Shown: positions 35,058 to 43,923, counted from the first letter of the stretch. The stretch: 64,000 nt of DNA from Falsihalocynthiibacter halioticoli (GCF_025802015.1 NZ_JAOYFC010000001.1:62001-126000), one strand, 5' to 3'. Notes: a model not told the origin generated them from the sequence alone. Made by a program: numbers and translations.

Positions 35058-35981
35058 ATGACAAAAACATTTCTTGCCAGCACCACGGCGCTTGTTGTGG
35101 CGACAACGGCTGCTTTTGCCGAATGTAACACAGTGACGTTCGCCGATGTGGGTTGGACCGACATTACAGCAACGACCGCAGCAACAACTGTGGTGCTTGA
35201 CGCTTTGGGCTATGAAACAGAGGTGAAAGTTCTCTCTGTTCCTGTGACCTACAAGGCACTTGAGGGCGGCGATGTTGACGTATTCCTCGGCAACTGGATG
35301 CCGACGATGGAAGCGGATATCGCTACTTATCGCGAAGCTGGGACGGTTGATACCGTTCGGGAAAACCTTGAGGGCGCGAAGTATACGCTTGCAGTAAATG
35401 CGGCAGCTGCGGCGCTTGGGATTAAGAGCTTTGCGGATATCGCGGCGCACAAAGATGCACTTGATGGCAAAATCTACGGCATTGAGCCAGGCAACGATGG
35501 CAACCGTCTTATTCAGTCAATGATTGACGGCAACGCCTTTGATCTTGAAGGTTTCGAAGTTGCGGAAAGCTCCGAACAGGGCATGCTGGCGCAGGTAGAT
35601 CGCGCAACCAAAAGAGACGAGCCGATTGTGTTCCTTGGTTGGGAGCCGCATCCGATGAACGCCAACTTTGAAATGTCGTACCTAGAGGGGGGCGACGACT
35701 TCTTCGGCCCTGATCTGGGTGGTGCGACAGTCTATACAAACACACGCGCGGGTTATGTTGATGAGTGCCCGAACGTTGGTGCGCTTCTCAAGAATCTCAA
35801 GTTTACCCTTGCTATGGAAAACGAGATTATGGGGGCGATCCTGAATGACGGCGCTGACCCAGAAGACGCTGCATCTGAATGGCTCAAGGGCAATCCTGAT
35901 GTTTACGCATCATGGCTCGGTGGTGTGACGGCTCTGGATGGTGGCGAAGCCCTCGCAGCGGTTACAGAAGCACTGAAGTAA
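35058..35981 (+). CDS. choX: Choline ABC transporter substrate-binding protein
   Basis: Periplasmic binding protein of 307 residues, signal peptide 1-21 (cleavage after TTAAFA). It matches the choline/betaine-binding OpuAC fold: TVTFADVGWTDITATTAATT, FLGNWMPTMEAD, and FLGWEPHPMN, each with an aromatic residue that could cage the trimethylammonium group. A conserved Cys pair (after the signal, and in VDECPNVG) matches the disulfide of rhizobial ChoX. GGGAG precedes the ATG. It faces betI; a terminator-like hairpin after the stop should make this gene more strongly expressed than choW and choV. Confidence 0.9.
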   Translation: MTKTFLASTTALVVATTAAFAECNTVTFADVGWTDITATTAATTVVLDALGYETEVKVLSVPVTYKALEGGDVDVFLGNWMPTMEADIATYREAGTVDTVRENLEGAKYTLAVNAAAAALGIKSFADIAAHKDALDGKIYGIEPGNDGNRLIQSMIDGNAFDLEGFEVAESSEQGMLAQVDRATKRDEPIVFLGWEPHPMNANFEMSYLEGGDDFFGPDLGGATVYTNTRAGYVDECPNVGALLKNLKFTLAMENEIMGAILNDGADPEDAASEWLKGNPDVYASWLGGVTALDGGEALAAVTEALK

Positions 35982-35988
35982 ATCAATC

Positions 35989-36020
35989 GGGGCGCTTGAT
36001 CGGTTCAAGCGCCCCTTTTT
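35989..36020 (+). terminator. Rho-independent (partial) terminator between choX and choW
   Basis: GGGGCGCTTGA at 35989-35999, loop tcggt, TCAAGCGCCCC at 36005-36015, then TTTTT. The 11-bp stem is perfect. Because choW and choV follow in the same direction, it probably acts as an attenuator that favours the binding protein. Confidence 0.85.
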
Positions 36021-36048
36021 CGATCAGCTCAACAGTATACAGGCATCC

Positions 36049-36882
36049 ATGGACTGGCTCACCGAAACGAAAATCCCCGTCGGCAAAACGGCGGCGCGCA
36101 TGTTTGACTGGCTTCAGGCGCGCGGCGAGCATGTTTTCGATTGGATATCATACGTCATGGAAGGCATGATTGATGCGTTCCTATGGCTTATGCAGACGCC
36201 ACCACCGCTTGTTGTAGTTTTTGTGTTCGCAGCGCTGGCTTATGTTTATCAGAGAAGCTGGAAGATCTCCCTCTTCGTCGCTATTGGGTTCCTGTTCATT
36301 CTCAATCAAGGGTATTGGGAAGAGACAACAGAGAGCCTAACGCTGGTACTTTCGGCCTGTGTTGTCTGTATGGGGGTTGGCGTGCCGATTGGAATCGCTG
36401 CCGCGCATCGTCCTCGGTTTTATCGGGCATTACGGCCTATTTTGGACCTGATGCAGACGCTGCCGACGTTCGTATACCTCATTCCTGCGATTGTGTTCTT
36501 CGGGATCGGTATGGTGCCGGGGCTGATTGCGACCGTAATCTTTGTATTGCCCGCGCCGATCAGATTGACGCACCTCGGGGTTACATCAACGCCCCAGCCG
36601 CTGCTTGAAGCGGCAGAGGCTTTTGGTGCAACGCCGAGACAGAAGCTTTGGAAAGTCGAACTTCCCTATGCATTGCCGCAGATCATGACCGGCTTGAACC
36701 AAACGATTATGTTGTCGCTCTCGATGGTGGTGATTGCCGCGCTCGTTGGGGCAGATGGGCTTGGCGTTCCGGTTGTGCGGGCGCTAAATCAGGTGAATAC
36801 GGCGCTTGGGTTTGAAAGCGGCTTCGTGATTGTTGTGGTGGCGATCATGCTGGATCGAGTGTTGAGGATTGATAGCAAATGA
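36049..36882 (+). CDS. choW: Choline ABC transporter permease
   Basis: Inner-membrane permease of 277 residues in the ProW/OpuAB family. About six helices are seen, with the coupling motif EAAEAFGATPRQKLWKVELPYALP near residue 185. The segment ILDLMQTLPTFVYLIPAIVFFGIG is highly conserved in choline and glycine-betaine permeases. The stop overlaps the choV start by 4 bp. With choX and choV it imports choline (possibly also betaine) for the BetAB pathway. Confidence 0.92.
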   Translation: MDWLTETKIPVGKTAARMFDWLQARGEHVFDWISYVMEGMIDAFLWLMQTPPPLVVVFVFAALAYVYQRSWKISLFVAIGFLFILNQGYWEETTESLTLVLSACVVCMGVGVPIGIAAAHRPRFYRALRPILDLMQTLPTFVYLIPAIVFFGIGMVPGLIATVIFVLPAPIRLTHLGVTSTPQPLLEAAEAFGATPRQKLWKVELPYALPQIMTGLNQTIMLSLSMVVIAALVGADGLGVPVVRALNQVNTALGFESGFVIVVVAIMLDRVLRIDSK

Positions 36883-37943
36883 GCGCGGAACCACTTCCCT
36901 CTGTTGTATTTGATAACGTGAGTATTGTTTTCGGGAACAAGCCACAAAAAGCGCTTCCGCTGATGGATCAGGGTATGTCGCGCGCCGAAGTACAGTCTGA
37001 AACCGATCAAATCCTCGGCGTCCATGATTGTAGCCTTTCCGTTGCCGAGGGCGAAATTCTCGTGCTGATGGGGCTCTCTGGTTCTGGGAAATCGACCCTA
37101 TTGCGGGCGGTTAACGGCCTAAACCCCGTTGTGCGCGGCGCTGTGCACGTCAATGACGGCGAGGGCATGGTAGATGTTACCAACGCCTCGGCTGATACTT
37201 TGCGGGAAATGCGCCAGAGGCGTATCGCGATGGTTTTCCAACAGTTCGGCCTTTTGCCTTGGCGAACGGTTGAGCAGAACGTTGCGTTGGGGCCGGAACT
37301 GGCCGGAGAAGCCGCGTCTGATTACCTTCCTTTGGTGCAGGAAACCCTAGCACTTGTTGGTTTGGCCGACTGGGCAGACCGCAAGGTTTCAGAATTGTCC
37401 GGTGGCATGCAGCAACGTGTTGGTCTTGCCCGTGCATTCGTAACTCAAGCACCGATTTTGCTGATGGACGAGCCTTTCAGCGCGCTTGACCCGCTTATCC
37501 GCACAAGACTACAGGATGAATTGCTCGATCTGCAAAATAATCTGCGGCGCACCATTATCTTTGTGAGCCATGATCTGGACGAGGCGTTCAAACTGGGCGA
37601 TCGGATCGCAATTCTTGAAGGTGGGCGAATTGTTCAATGCGGCACACCCCAACAAATCATCCGAAATCCAGCAAACGAATACGTGCGCGACTTTGTAGCT
37701 AATATGAACCCACTTGGCGTGTTGTGTGCGGGCGATGTGATGACCGACGGAACAGACAGCGAAGCGCCGGAAATACAGTCTAACGCGCCGCTTTCCGAAG
37801 TAATGACCCTTTTGAATTCGGGCGTTATGCAGGTTTCCGTTAAAAACGGAGAAACCCAAGTCGGTTTGATCCGCGCGCGGGATATTGTTCGTACGCTTGG
37901 CGCCGTAGCCGAAGGCGAAATTTCAGACGAAATGCAGAGTTAG
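36879..37943 (+). CDS. choV: Choline ABC transporter ATP-binding protein
   Basis: ATPase of 354 residues in the ProV/OpuAA family. Walker A is GLSGSGKST near residue 66, the signature ELSGGMQQRVG near 172, and Walker B LLMDEPFSALDP. A region before Walker A (FGNKPQKALPLMDQG) is typical of ProV-like proteins. The C-terminal 80 residues resemble a single degenerate CBS-type regulatory segment. It overlaps choW by 4 bp and ends 3 bp before the convergent trhO gene. Confidence 0.92.
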   Translation: MSAEPLPSVVFDNVSIVFGNKPQKALPLMDQGMSRAEVQSETDQILGVHDCSLSVAEGEILVLMGLSGSGKSTLLRAVNGLNPVVRGAVHVNDGEGMVDVTNASADTLREMRQRRIAMVFQQFGLLPWRTVEQNVALGPELAGEAASDYLPLVQETLALVGLADWADRKVSELSGGMQQRVGLARAFVTQAPILLMDEPFSALDPLIRTRLQDELLDLQNNLRRTIIFVSHDLDEAFKLGDRIAILEGGRIVQCGTPQQIIRNPANEYVRDFVANMNPLGVLCAGDVMTDGTDSEAPEIQSNAPLSEVMTLLNSGVMQVSVKNGETQVGLIRARDIVRTLGAVAEGEISDEMQS

Positions 37944-37946
37944 AGA

Positions 37947-38867
37947 CTATTCGTCGAGCAAATTAGGCGCGCCGAAATGGCGCTCGCCGCGTTTCTCGGC
38001 AAGTGCGATCTGTTTTTGGCGCTCGCGGAAACGCTCTTTGCGCTCTTCCGTGGTCTTGTCGTGGCAGAGATGGCAGCTCACACCGTCTTCATACTCTGGG
38101 CGCTTCGTATCCTCGGGCAGAATTGGTTGGCGGCAGGCATGGCACAACAGATGTGGCCCTTCGACAAGCCCGTGGCCGATTGAAACGCGGCCGTCAAAGA
38201 CGAAACACTCGCCGTTCCAAGTGCTTTCTTCGGCAGGGACCTCTTCGAGATATTTCAGAATACCGCCCTTTAGGTGGAATACGTCTTCAACACCCTGGCC
38301 AAGCAAGTAGTTCGTCGATTTTTCGCACCGGATACCACCGGTGCAGAACATCGCGACGCGCTTGTTGTGAAAGCGGTCTTTGTTCTCTTCCCACCACGCA
38401 GGGAACTCGCCGAAAGTCTTGGTTTCAGGGTCTATTGCGCCTTCAAAAGTCCCGATTGCCACTTCGTAGTCGTTGCGCGTATCAATCACTACAACGTCTT
38501 CCTGCTGGATCAGGTCGTTCCAATCTTCGGGGGCGACGTAATGTCCAACCTTGGCGCGTGGGTCTACATCGGGTTGGCCCATTGTGACGATCTCTTTCTT
38601 GAGACGCACTTTCATCCGCCCGAACGGCATTTCGCTTGCGGCGCTTTCCTTGTGCTCGAGATCCGAACAACCGGGCAGGGCGCGCAGATGCGCGAGCAAA
38701 CGATCAATACCTTTGCGCGGACCGGCAACAGTTCCGTTGATGCCTTCGGCGGCAATCAAAAGCGAACCATTAATGCCTTCTTCTTTGCATAGAGCCTTAA
38801 TAGGGGCACGCAAAGCGTCCGGATCATCGAAACGGGTGAAGTGATATAGTGCGGCTACAACTGTCAT
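37947..38867 (-). CDS. trhO: tRNA uridine-34 hydroxylase TrhO (rhodanese family)
   Basis: Protein of 306 residues matching TrhO/YceA, which hydroxylates U34 of tRNAs as the first step to 5-oxyacetyl or methoxyuridine. An N-terminal acylphosphatase-like part (VAALYHFTRFDDPDALR) precedes a rhodanese domain with VVIDTRNDYEV and the active Cys in MFCTGGIRCEKSTNYL. The C-terminus has four Cys in two CxxC pairs (CHACRQPI and CHLCHD), perhaps a metal site. ATG 38867 gives the family's usual start; a TTG lies 9 bp upstream. It is divergent from pncA. Confidence 0.92.
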   Translation of the reverse strand: MTVVAALYHFTRFDDPDALRAPIKALCKEEGINGSLLIAAEGINGTVAGPRKGIDRLLAHLRALPGCSDLEHKESAASEMPFGRMKVRLKKEIVTMGQPDVDPRAKVGHYVAPEDWNDLIQQEDVVVIDTRNDYEVAIGTFEGAIDPETKTFGEFPAWWEENKDRFHNKRVAMFCTGGIRCEKSTNYLLGQGVEDVFHLKGGILKYLEEVPAEESTWNGECFVFDGRVSIGHGLVEGPHLLCHACRQPILPEDTKRPEYEDGVSCHLCHDKTTEERKERFRERQKQIALAEKRGERHFGAPNLLDE

Positions 38868-38962
38868 GGGCCTCAAATAGTGTGAACCTGAGCGCCCTGC
38901 AAGAGCAACAGTTGACGCAGGCCAGAAGGCAATCTACCCCTTATGCAACGAAAGGTTGTCTC

Positions 38963-39574
38963 ATGCGTCCAGCAAACGAAGCGCTTCTGGTTATCGATGT
39001 TCAAAATGATTTTTGCCCTGGTGGTGCGCTTGCAGTCTCTGAAGGGCATCAGGTCGTGCCCTACATCAATGAAATGATGCTGGATTTTCGGCACATCGTG
39101 CTCACACAGGACTGGCACCCCAAGAGGCATTCGTCTTTTGCCTCGAGCCACTCCGGCAAGGGCGAATTCGAGCTTACGCAAATGCCCTATGGGCCACAGG
39201 TTCTCTGGCCGGATCATTGCATCCAAGGAAGCGAAGGTGCGGCGTTTCACGAAAAGCTCGATACAGACCGCGCAAATGTCATCATTCGTAAGGGCAGCAA
39301 TCCTGAAATAGACAGTTACTCCGGCTTCTTTGAGAATGATCATAAAACCCCAACTGGTTTAGACGGATACCTCAAAACCCGCGGAATAGACACTGTTACC
39401 ATTGTTGGTTTGGCTACGGATTATTGCGTGCGCTTCACTGCGACGGATGCGAGAACGCTTGGCCTGAGCGTTGCTGTGGATTTGGCAGGTTGTCGCGGGA
39501 TTGGGCTGGGTGACTCGCTTGGAGAAGCATATGACGAGATGCGCAAATCCGGCGTGACTTTGATCGAAGGCTAA
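38963..39574 (+). CDS. pncA: Nicotinamidase
   Basis: Enzyme of 203 residues that converts nicotinamide to nicotinate for NAD salvage. The catalytic Asp is in LLVIDVQNDFCPGGALAV (Asp12), metal ligands fall in TQDWHPKRHSSFAS, and the nucleophilic Cys is in GLATDYCVRFTA. The start at 38963 is preceded by AAAGG; the open frame upstream has no motif. The next step, nicotinate phosphoribosyltransferase, is encoded 2.4 kb downstream on the same strand with one kinase gene in between. Confidence 0.93.
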   Translation: MRPANEALLVIDVQNDFCPGGALAVSEGHQVVPYINEMMLDFRHIVLTQDWHPKRHSSFASSHSGKGEFELTQMPYGPQVLWPDHCIQGSEGAAFHEKLDTDRANVIIRKGSNPEIDSYSGFFENDHKTPTGLDGYLKTRGIDTVTIVGLATDYCVRFTATDARTLGLSVAVDLAGCRGIGLGDSLGEAYDEMRKSGVTLIEG

Positions 39575-39606
39575 CAGCAGGAAATTGTTAAACAGTCTGC
39601 CCTAGA

Positions 39607-39632
39607 GTGGCTTCCATTCAATTGGAATCCAC
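39607..39632 (+). terminator. Hairpin between pncA and the hybrid kinase gene
   Basis: GTGGCTTCCA, loop ttcaat, TGGAATCCAC; nine of ten pairs match. It ends 6 nt before the kinase ATG, where no Shine-Dalgarno sequence is seen. It could be a weak pncA terminator (tgttt follows) or a translation control element. Confidence 0.35.
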
Positions 39633-39637
39633 TGTTT

Positions 39638-41875
39638 ATGTACTCAAATGTTCGACGAACGCGCCTGCAAAGCGAACTTGATAGTTTTGAAACGCGCAAC
39701 TCTACCGAGGGCCTGCTGCTGCGATATGCTAGGGGGCGTGTTCGGCAAATTGGCAATCGACAGATACTTGCGCTTGTTGGCGGAGTTGCGATCGCTAGCC
39801 TTTATGACTTTGAGCTTGGCGTTGCGCTCGCTCTCCTATCTCTGTTCGGAGACTTGATAGAGTGCACGTACCTTTTTCGAATTTCAAAAACCGGAATCAA
39901 GCCAAATGGCCTCAAACGTGCGCAAGTAATTTCAACCACCTTAGCTGGCATTCAAGGTCTATGCGTTTCGTTGATTGTCTGGACACTCTGGAACCTCGGC
40001 GAAGCTGGAGAATTACATTTCTTTGCAATGGCGATTTTACTGGGCGCGGGGATTAACTCTGGGTTGGTTACGCCGTTTCACCGATATGCAGGGCTCGTCC
40101 GGGTTGTCACATTTCTGGCTCTCGGAATTTGGCTAACTTTCTCCGAGCTCCCAAGTCCGCAAGGAACCTACAAAGAGGTTTATGACGCATTGGCCTTTGC
40201 CCTCTTGCTCTACCTTGCCTACGTTTTCGTTCAATTTTCAAACGTCAGCTTTGCGCGTCGGCAATCATATGAGCGGAAACTTTTGGAGCAGAAGAACGCA
40301 GTGGAGCGCATGCACGCTGAGCTTCGCGAAGAAAGTCAGCGCGCTAGAAATCTTGCCCTTGTTGCAAAGCATGCCAATGACAGTGTCATTATCTCTGACG
40401 CTGATCGAAGGATTGAGTGGGTTAACCCAGCATTTAGCGAGGTGACCGGATACGGAAGCAGCGAAGCGATTGGTAAGACTCTTGGGCAGCTTTTGAATGG
40501 CAGCAATACATCAATGGAAGCCGTTGATGAGATCAAAAATGCAATCGAGCAAAAACGATCAATTCGCACAGAGATCATTAACTATACAAAATCCGGTCGT
40601 GAAATCTGGATTGAGACCAATATTACACCTCTTACAACGCCTGATGGCGAGTTGGATAAAATCATTTCAGTCGAGCGCGATATTACCGAAACCAAAAAAC
40701 GGGAGCGGGAACTGGCTCTTGCTCGAATCGAGGCCGAGGACAATGCGAAAAGCAAAGCGAATTTCCTTGCCACAATGAGCCATGAAATTCGTACACCGCT
40801 GAATGGGATCATCGGCATGGCAGAACTTCTGTCGCGCGCGCCGATTTCAAACGAACAACAAGATTACGCCTCGACAATCCTATCATCTGGCGAGGCTTTG
40901 CTTCAGATCATCAACGATGTGCTCGACCTTTCCAAACACGAGGCAAAAGGCATCACGCTTGTCGCGGAGCCATTCTCAGTACCTGATTGTGTTCAGAGCG
41001 CCGTAAAGCTTCTAGAGCCGTTGGCCCAAAGCAAGGGGCTTGAATATGAATTGAATTTGCCAACTTCGCCTTTGCCCCATCTAATTGGGGATGCGGGACG
41101 CCTTCGCCAGATCGTGCTGAATCTGGTTGGAAATGCGATCAAGTTCACAAGCGAGGGCCATGTCAAAATCGCTCTTTCTACGAAGGCTCTGGCGGACCGA
41201 CAGAGAGTCGTGCTTGAAGTGTGCGACACGGGGATCGGAATTGCGCCAGAAGCGCGGCAGAGAATTTTCGAAACATTTACACAGGCTGAAGGTGATACGC
41301 CGCATAAGTACGGCGGTACTGGCCTCGGCTTGACCATCTCACAAAACTTAGCGCGCCAAATGGGCGGCGAAATTTCAGTAGAGTCAAAAGTCGGCAAAGG
41401 ATCAGTGTTCAAGCTCGCCCTTGAGCTAGACATTGCTGAAACGCAAACTCAATCAAAGGCGCTTAGTGCTTCGAAGAAAATCAAAATAACTTGCCTTAGT
41501 AACAAGAAAATTCTCGTAGCGGATGATAATAAAACCAATCGCTTGCTACTAAATAAGATGCTTGGGCCCCATGCAGCGCACATCGAGTTTGCGGTTGACG
41601 GTGAAGAGGCTGTGAACCTTTTTAAGAAACACGAGCCGGACCTTATTTTGATGGATATATCGATGCCCAAGAAAAACGGGTTAGAAGCCACAAAGTGTAT
41701 TCGGGAACTCGAAAAGCATCGGAGTGCGACAACGGTTGTTATCGCGCTAACTGCGAACGCATTTGAGACCGATCGCGAAGAGTGTTTGCGCGCTGGCATG
41801 AATGGTTTCATGACCAAGCCCTTCAAGCTTGCCGATCTCGCAGAAAATGTTGCAGAGCATATGCGTGAAAACTAA
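39638..41875 (+). CDS. Membrane hybrid sensor histidine kinase (PAS, kinase, receiver)
   Basis: Kinase of 745 residues. Four or five hydrophobic segments lie between residues 42 and 200, with a coiled segment at 208-240, a PAS domain at about 240-350 (WVNPAFSEVTGY), HisKA with phospho-acceptor His382 (FLATMSHEIRTPLNG), an ATPase domain at 485-600 (N499, DTGIGI, GGTGLGL) and a receiver domain from 622 with phospho-acceptor Asp673. No output domain or response-regulator gene is adjacent, so a phosphotransfer protein elsewhere is needed. It lies between pncA and pncB. The start ATG has no visible ribosome site and follows a hairpin. Confidence 0.9.
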   Translation: MYSNVRRTRLQSELDSFETRNSTEGLLLRYARGRVRQIGNRQILALVGGVAIASLYDFELGVALALLSLFGDLIECTYLFRISKTGIKPNGLKRAQVISTTLAGIQGLCVSLIVWTLWNLGEAGELHFFAMAILLGAGINSGLVTPFHRYAGLVRVVTFLALGIWLTFSELPSPQGTYKEVYDALAFALLLYLAYVFVQFSNVSFARRQSYERKLLEQKNAVERMHAELREESQRARNLALVAKHANDSVIISDADRRIEWVNPAFSEVTGYGSSEAIGKTLGQLLNGSNTSMEAVDEIKNAIEQKRSIRTEIINYTKSGREIWIETNITPLTTPDGELDKIISVERDITETKKRERELALARIEAEDNAKSKANFLATMSHEIRTPLNGIIGMAELLSRAPISNEQQDYASTILSSGEALLQIINDVLDLSKHEAKGITLVAEPFSVPDCVQSAVKLLEPLAQSKGLEYELNLPTSPLPHLIGDAGRLRQIVLNLVGNAIKFTSEGHVKIALSTKALADRQRVVLEVCDTGIGIAPEARQRIFETFTQAEGDTPHKYGGTGLGLTISQNLARQMGGEISVESKVGKGSVFKLALELDIAETQTQSKALSASKKIKITCLSNKKILVADDNKTNRLLLNKMLGPHAAHIEFAVDGEEAVNLFKKHEPDLILMDISMPKKNGLEATKCIRELEKHRSATTVVIALTANAFETDREECLRAGMNGFMTKPFKLADLAENVAEHMREN

Positions 41876-41938
41876 TTGCGGTTTGCGTTGCTTCTGTGAT
41901 CGTCTATCAGGGATGGAAACCTAATTTTGGGGTGCCCC

Positions 41939-43231
41939 GTGGTCGATATTGCTTCGCGTGTATATAATCATAAGTGGAAGATCGATCCGATCGTACGGTC
42001 GTTGATTGATACAGATTTCTACAAACTCCTGATGTGTCAGTCTGTGTTCCGCAATCACCGCGACGCGAACGTTACATTTTCGCTCATCAATCGCAGCAAA
42101 AAGGTCCGGCTCGCGGATATCATTGACGAGGGCGAATTGCGGGAGCAACTCGACCATATGCGCTCGCTTTCGCTAAGCCGCGGCGAAAGCACATGGCTGC
42201 GTGGGAACATGTTTTATGGCAAGCGCCAAATGTTTCGCTCTGATTTCATGGAGTGGTTCGAGGGCCTAAGATTGCCGCCCTATCACCTAGAAAAGCGCGA
42301 CGGGCAATATGAGCTGACGTTCGAAGGAACGTGGCCGGAAGTTATGCTTTGGGAAGTTCCAGCGCTGGCCATCTTGGTCGAGCTTCGCAGCCGCGCTGTG
42401 ATGTCTGACATGGGACGGTTTGAACTTCAGGTCCTTTATGCGCGGGCGATGACAAAAGTCTGGGAGAAGGTTGAAGAGCTTCGGCCAGTAGAAAACTTGC
42501 GTATTGCTGATTTTGGCACGCGCCGCCGCCACAGTTTTCTTTGGCAGGATTGGTGCGTTCAGGCCATGCAAGAAGGCTTGGCGCAGAAGTTTGTTGGCAC
42601 GTCAAACTGTTTGATTGCCATGCGCCGCGAGGTCGAGGCGATAGGTACAAACGCACACGAACTTCCAATGGTTTATTCCGCACTCGCCGAAACTGATAAG
42701 GAATTGCGCGTTGCGCCGTACAAAGTTCTGGAAGATTGGCAGGAAGAGCACGAAGGGAATCTTCGAATAATTTTGCCAGATACCTACGGCACATCAAGTT
42801 TTCTTCGTCAGGCGCCGGATTGGCTGGCAAGCTGGACAGGCATCCGGATCGATAGTGGCGACCCTGAAACGGGTGCGGAGACAGCAATTCAGTGGTGGAA
42901 AGATCGCGGCGAAGATCCGCGCGAAAAGCTTGTTATCTTCTCTGATGGATTGGATGTCGCGAAAATCAAAGAGCTGAGCGCAAAGTTTGCGGGTCGTGTG
43001 CGGGTTTCTTTCGGGTGGGGCACATTGTTGACCAATGATTTTAGAGGCCTTGTCGCAGATGATGGCCTCGCGCCATTCTCGCTTGTTTGCAAAGCGGTGG
43101 AGGCCAATGGCAAACCGACAGTTAAGCTTTCGGATAACCCGAACAAGGCAATGGGCCCGTTAGACGAAATTGAAAGATACAAACGCGTGTTTGATATTGG
43201 TGCGCAGCAAAAATTCGACGTAATTGTGTAA
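41939..43231 (+). CDS. pncB: Nicotinate phosphoribosyltransferase
   Basis: Enzyme of about 430 residues that makes nicotinate mononucleotide from nicotinate and PRPP. Family motifs: LIDTDFYKLLMCQSVF near the start, ADFGTRRRHSF, GTSNCLIAMR with the region around the phospho-histidine site, and the C-terminal VSFGWGTLLTND plus VKLSDNPNKAMGP. The start is uncertain; I use GTG 41939 (V-V-D-I-A), and a TTG 12 bp upstream is possible. It works after PncA in NAD salvage. It is convergent with arfB, 1 bp apart. Confidence 0.92.
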   Translation: MVDIASRVYNHKWKIDPIVRSLIDTDFYKLLMCQSVFRNHRDANVTFSLINRSKKVRLADIIDEGELREQLDHMRSLSLSRGESTWLRGNMFYGKRQMFRSDFMEWFEGLRLPPYHLEKRDGQYELTFEGTWPEVMLWEVPALAILVELRSRAVMSDMGRFELQVLYARAMTKVWEKVEELRPVENLRIADFGTRRRHSFLWQDWCVQAMQEGLAQKFVGTSNCLIAMRREVEAIGTNAHELPMVYSALAETDKELRVAPYKVLEDWQEEHEGNLRIILPDTYGTSSFLRQAPDWLASWTGIRIDSGDPETGAETAIQWWKDRGEDPREKLVIFSDGLDVAKIKELSAKFAGRVRVSFGWGTLLTNDFRGLVADDGLAPFSLVCKAVEANGKPTVKLSDNPNKAMGPLDEIERYKRVFDIGAQQKFDVIV

Positions 43232-43232
43232 A

Positions 43233-43652
43233 CTAGTCGTCTCCAGAGACACGACCGCGGAGTGATTTTATCTGGCCACGTCGGACTTTGCTTTCGACGC
43301 GGCGCCTTTTGCTTGCCAATGTTGGGCGGGTTTTGATCCTGCGTTTTGGCCGCTCAAGCGACTTTTGAACCAACGTACAAAGACGTTCGCGGGCTATTTC
43401 CCGATTACGTGCTTGCGAGCGTGTGTCCTCAACCCGAATAAGAACCGCGCCTTCTTGGGTCCATTTCTGACCAGCAAGCTTTTTCAGGCGCGCCTTGGCA
43501 TAAGGAGGCAGGTTTGGGCTTCGCGCGGCTTCGAAACGCAATTCGACTGCGGTCGAGACTTTGTTTACATTCTGTCCGCCTGGCCCGGAACTTCGGGTGA
43601 AATTTTCTGAGAACTCCCAGTCTTCCAAGGTTATGTCGTCGTTGATCCGCAT
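43233..43652 (-). CDS. arfB: Peptidyl-tRNA hydrolase ArfB (ribosome rescue)
   Basis: Protein of 139 residues (YaeJ/ICT1 family) that frees stalled ribosomes lacking a stop codon. The catalytic GGQ is in RSSGPGGQNVNKVSTAVELRF near residue 25, and the basic C-terminal tail (RPKRRIKTRPTLASKRRRVESKVRRGQI) is the part that enters the empty mRNA channel. The length fits. It is convergent with pncB, and the small transcript at 43.7-43.9 kb lies upstream on the same strand. Confidence 0.93.
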   Translation of the reverse strand: MRINDDITLEDWEFSENFTRSSGPGGQNVNKVSTAVELRFEAARSPNLPPYAKARLKKLAGQKWTQEGAVLIRVEDTRSQARNREIARERLCTLVQKSLERPKRRIKTRPTLASKRRRVESKVRRGQIKSLRGRVSGDD

Positions 43653-43698
43653 GCCTTACCAATATGGGAATTCAAAGAAAATTGCATCTGAAATTGAA

Positions 43699-43727
43699 AG
43701 AGCCTTAGCGGATGTCGCTAAGGCTCT
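43699..43727 (-). terminator. Terminator of the small transcript upstream of arfB
   Basis: On the minus strand AGAGCCTTAGCG, loop ACATC, CGCTAAGGCTCT (12-bp perfect stem), followed by TTCAATTTC. The T run is interrupted, so strength is uncertain. It lies 57 nt after the stop of the 23-codon ORF and 46 nt before arfB. Confidence 0.6.
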
Positions 43728-43783
43728 CCTCGAGAATCGGAGGTGGCTAGTGGGACAGAGCTGCCCCTAAGCCGGTGCATAAT

Positions 43784-43855
43784 TTAGGAGGGTTGCCCCC
43801 TAAACAATTCCCAGCTCGTGACCTTCGCCATCTGCTCCATTTTCCCAATAATCAT
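43784..43855 (-). CDS. Putative 23-residue protein in a structured small transcript
   Basis: A short frame too small for usual gene finding. It starts MIIGKMEQMAK and ends SWELFRGQPS. The ribosome site is near perfect (AAAGGAGGTGCCT then ATG), and a terminator-like hairpin lies 57 nt past the stop, so the unit looks like a deliberate 200-nt transcript. A TTGACA on the minus strand at about 43917-43912 could be its -35 box. No family is recognised; there is no signal peptide and no Cys. The last codons contain an anti-Shine-Dalgarno copy (GGCAACCCTCC). It could be a small protein, a leader peptide, or only the translated part of a regulatory RNA. Confidence 0.5.
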   Translation of the reverse strand: MIIGKMEQMAKVTSWELFRGQPS

Positions 43856-43856
43856 A

Positions 43857-43897
43857 GGCACCTCCTTTCAAGTTGTTTCTATAACTAGGAGGTTGCC
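43857..43897 (-). promoter_or_regulatory. Hairpin that masks the ribosome site of the 23-codon ORF
   Basis: On the minus strand GGCAACCTCC (43897-43888) can pair with GGAGGTGCC (43865-43857), with one bulged A and a 22-nt loop; the right arm is the Shine-Dalgarno site. A second, similar anti-site GGCAACCCTCC lies at 43797-43787 at the end of the ORF, so two competing folds are possible. Confidence 0.5.
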
Positions 43898-43923
43898 ACA
43901 GATTTTGTGTTTGTCAAAACTTT

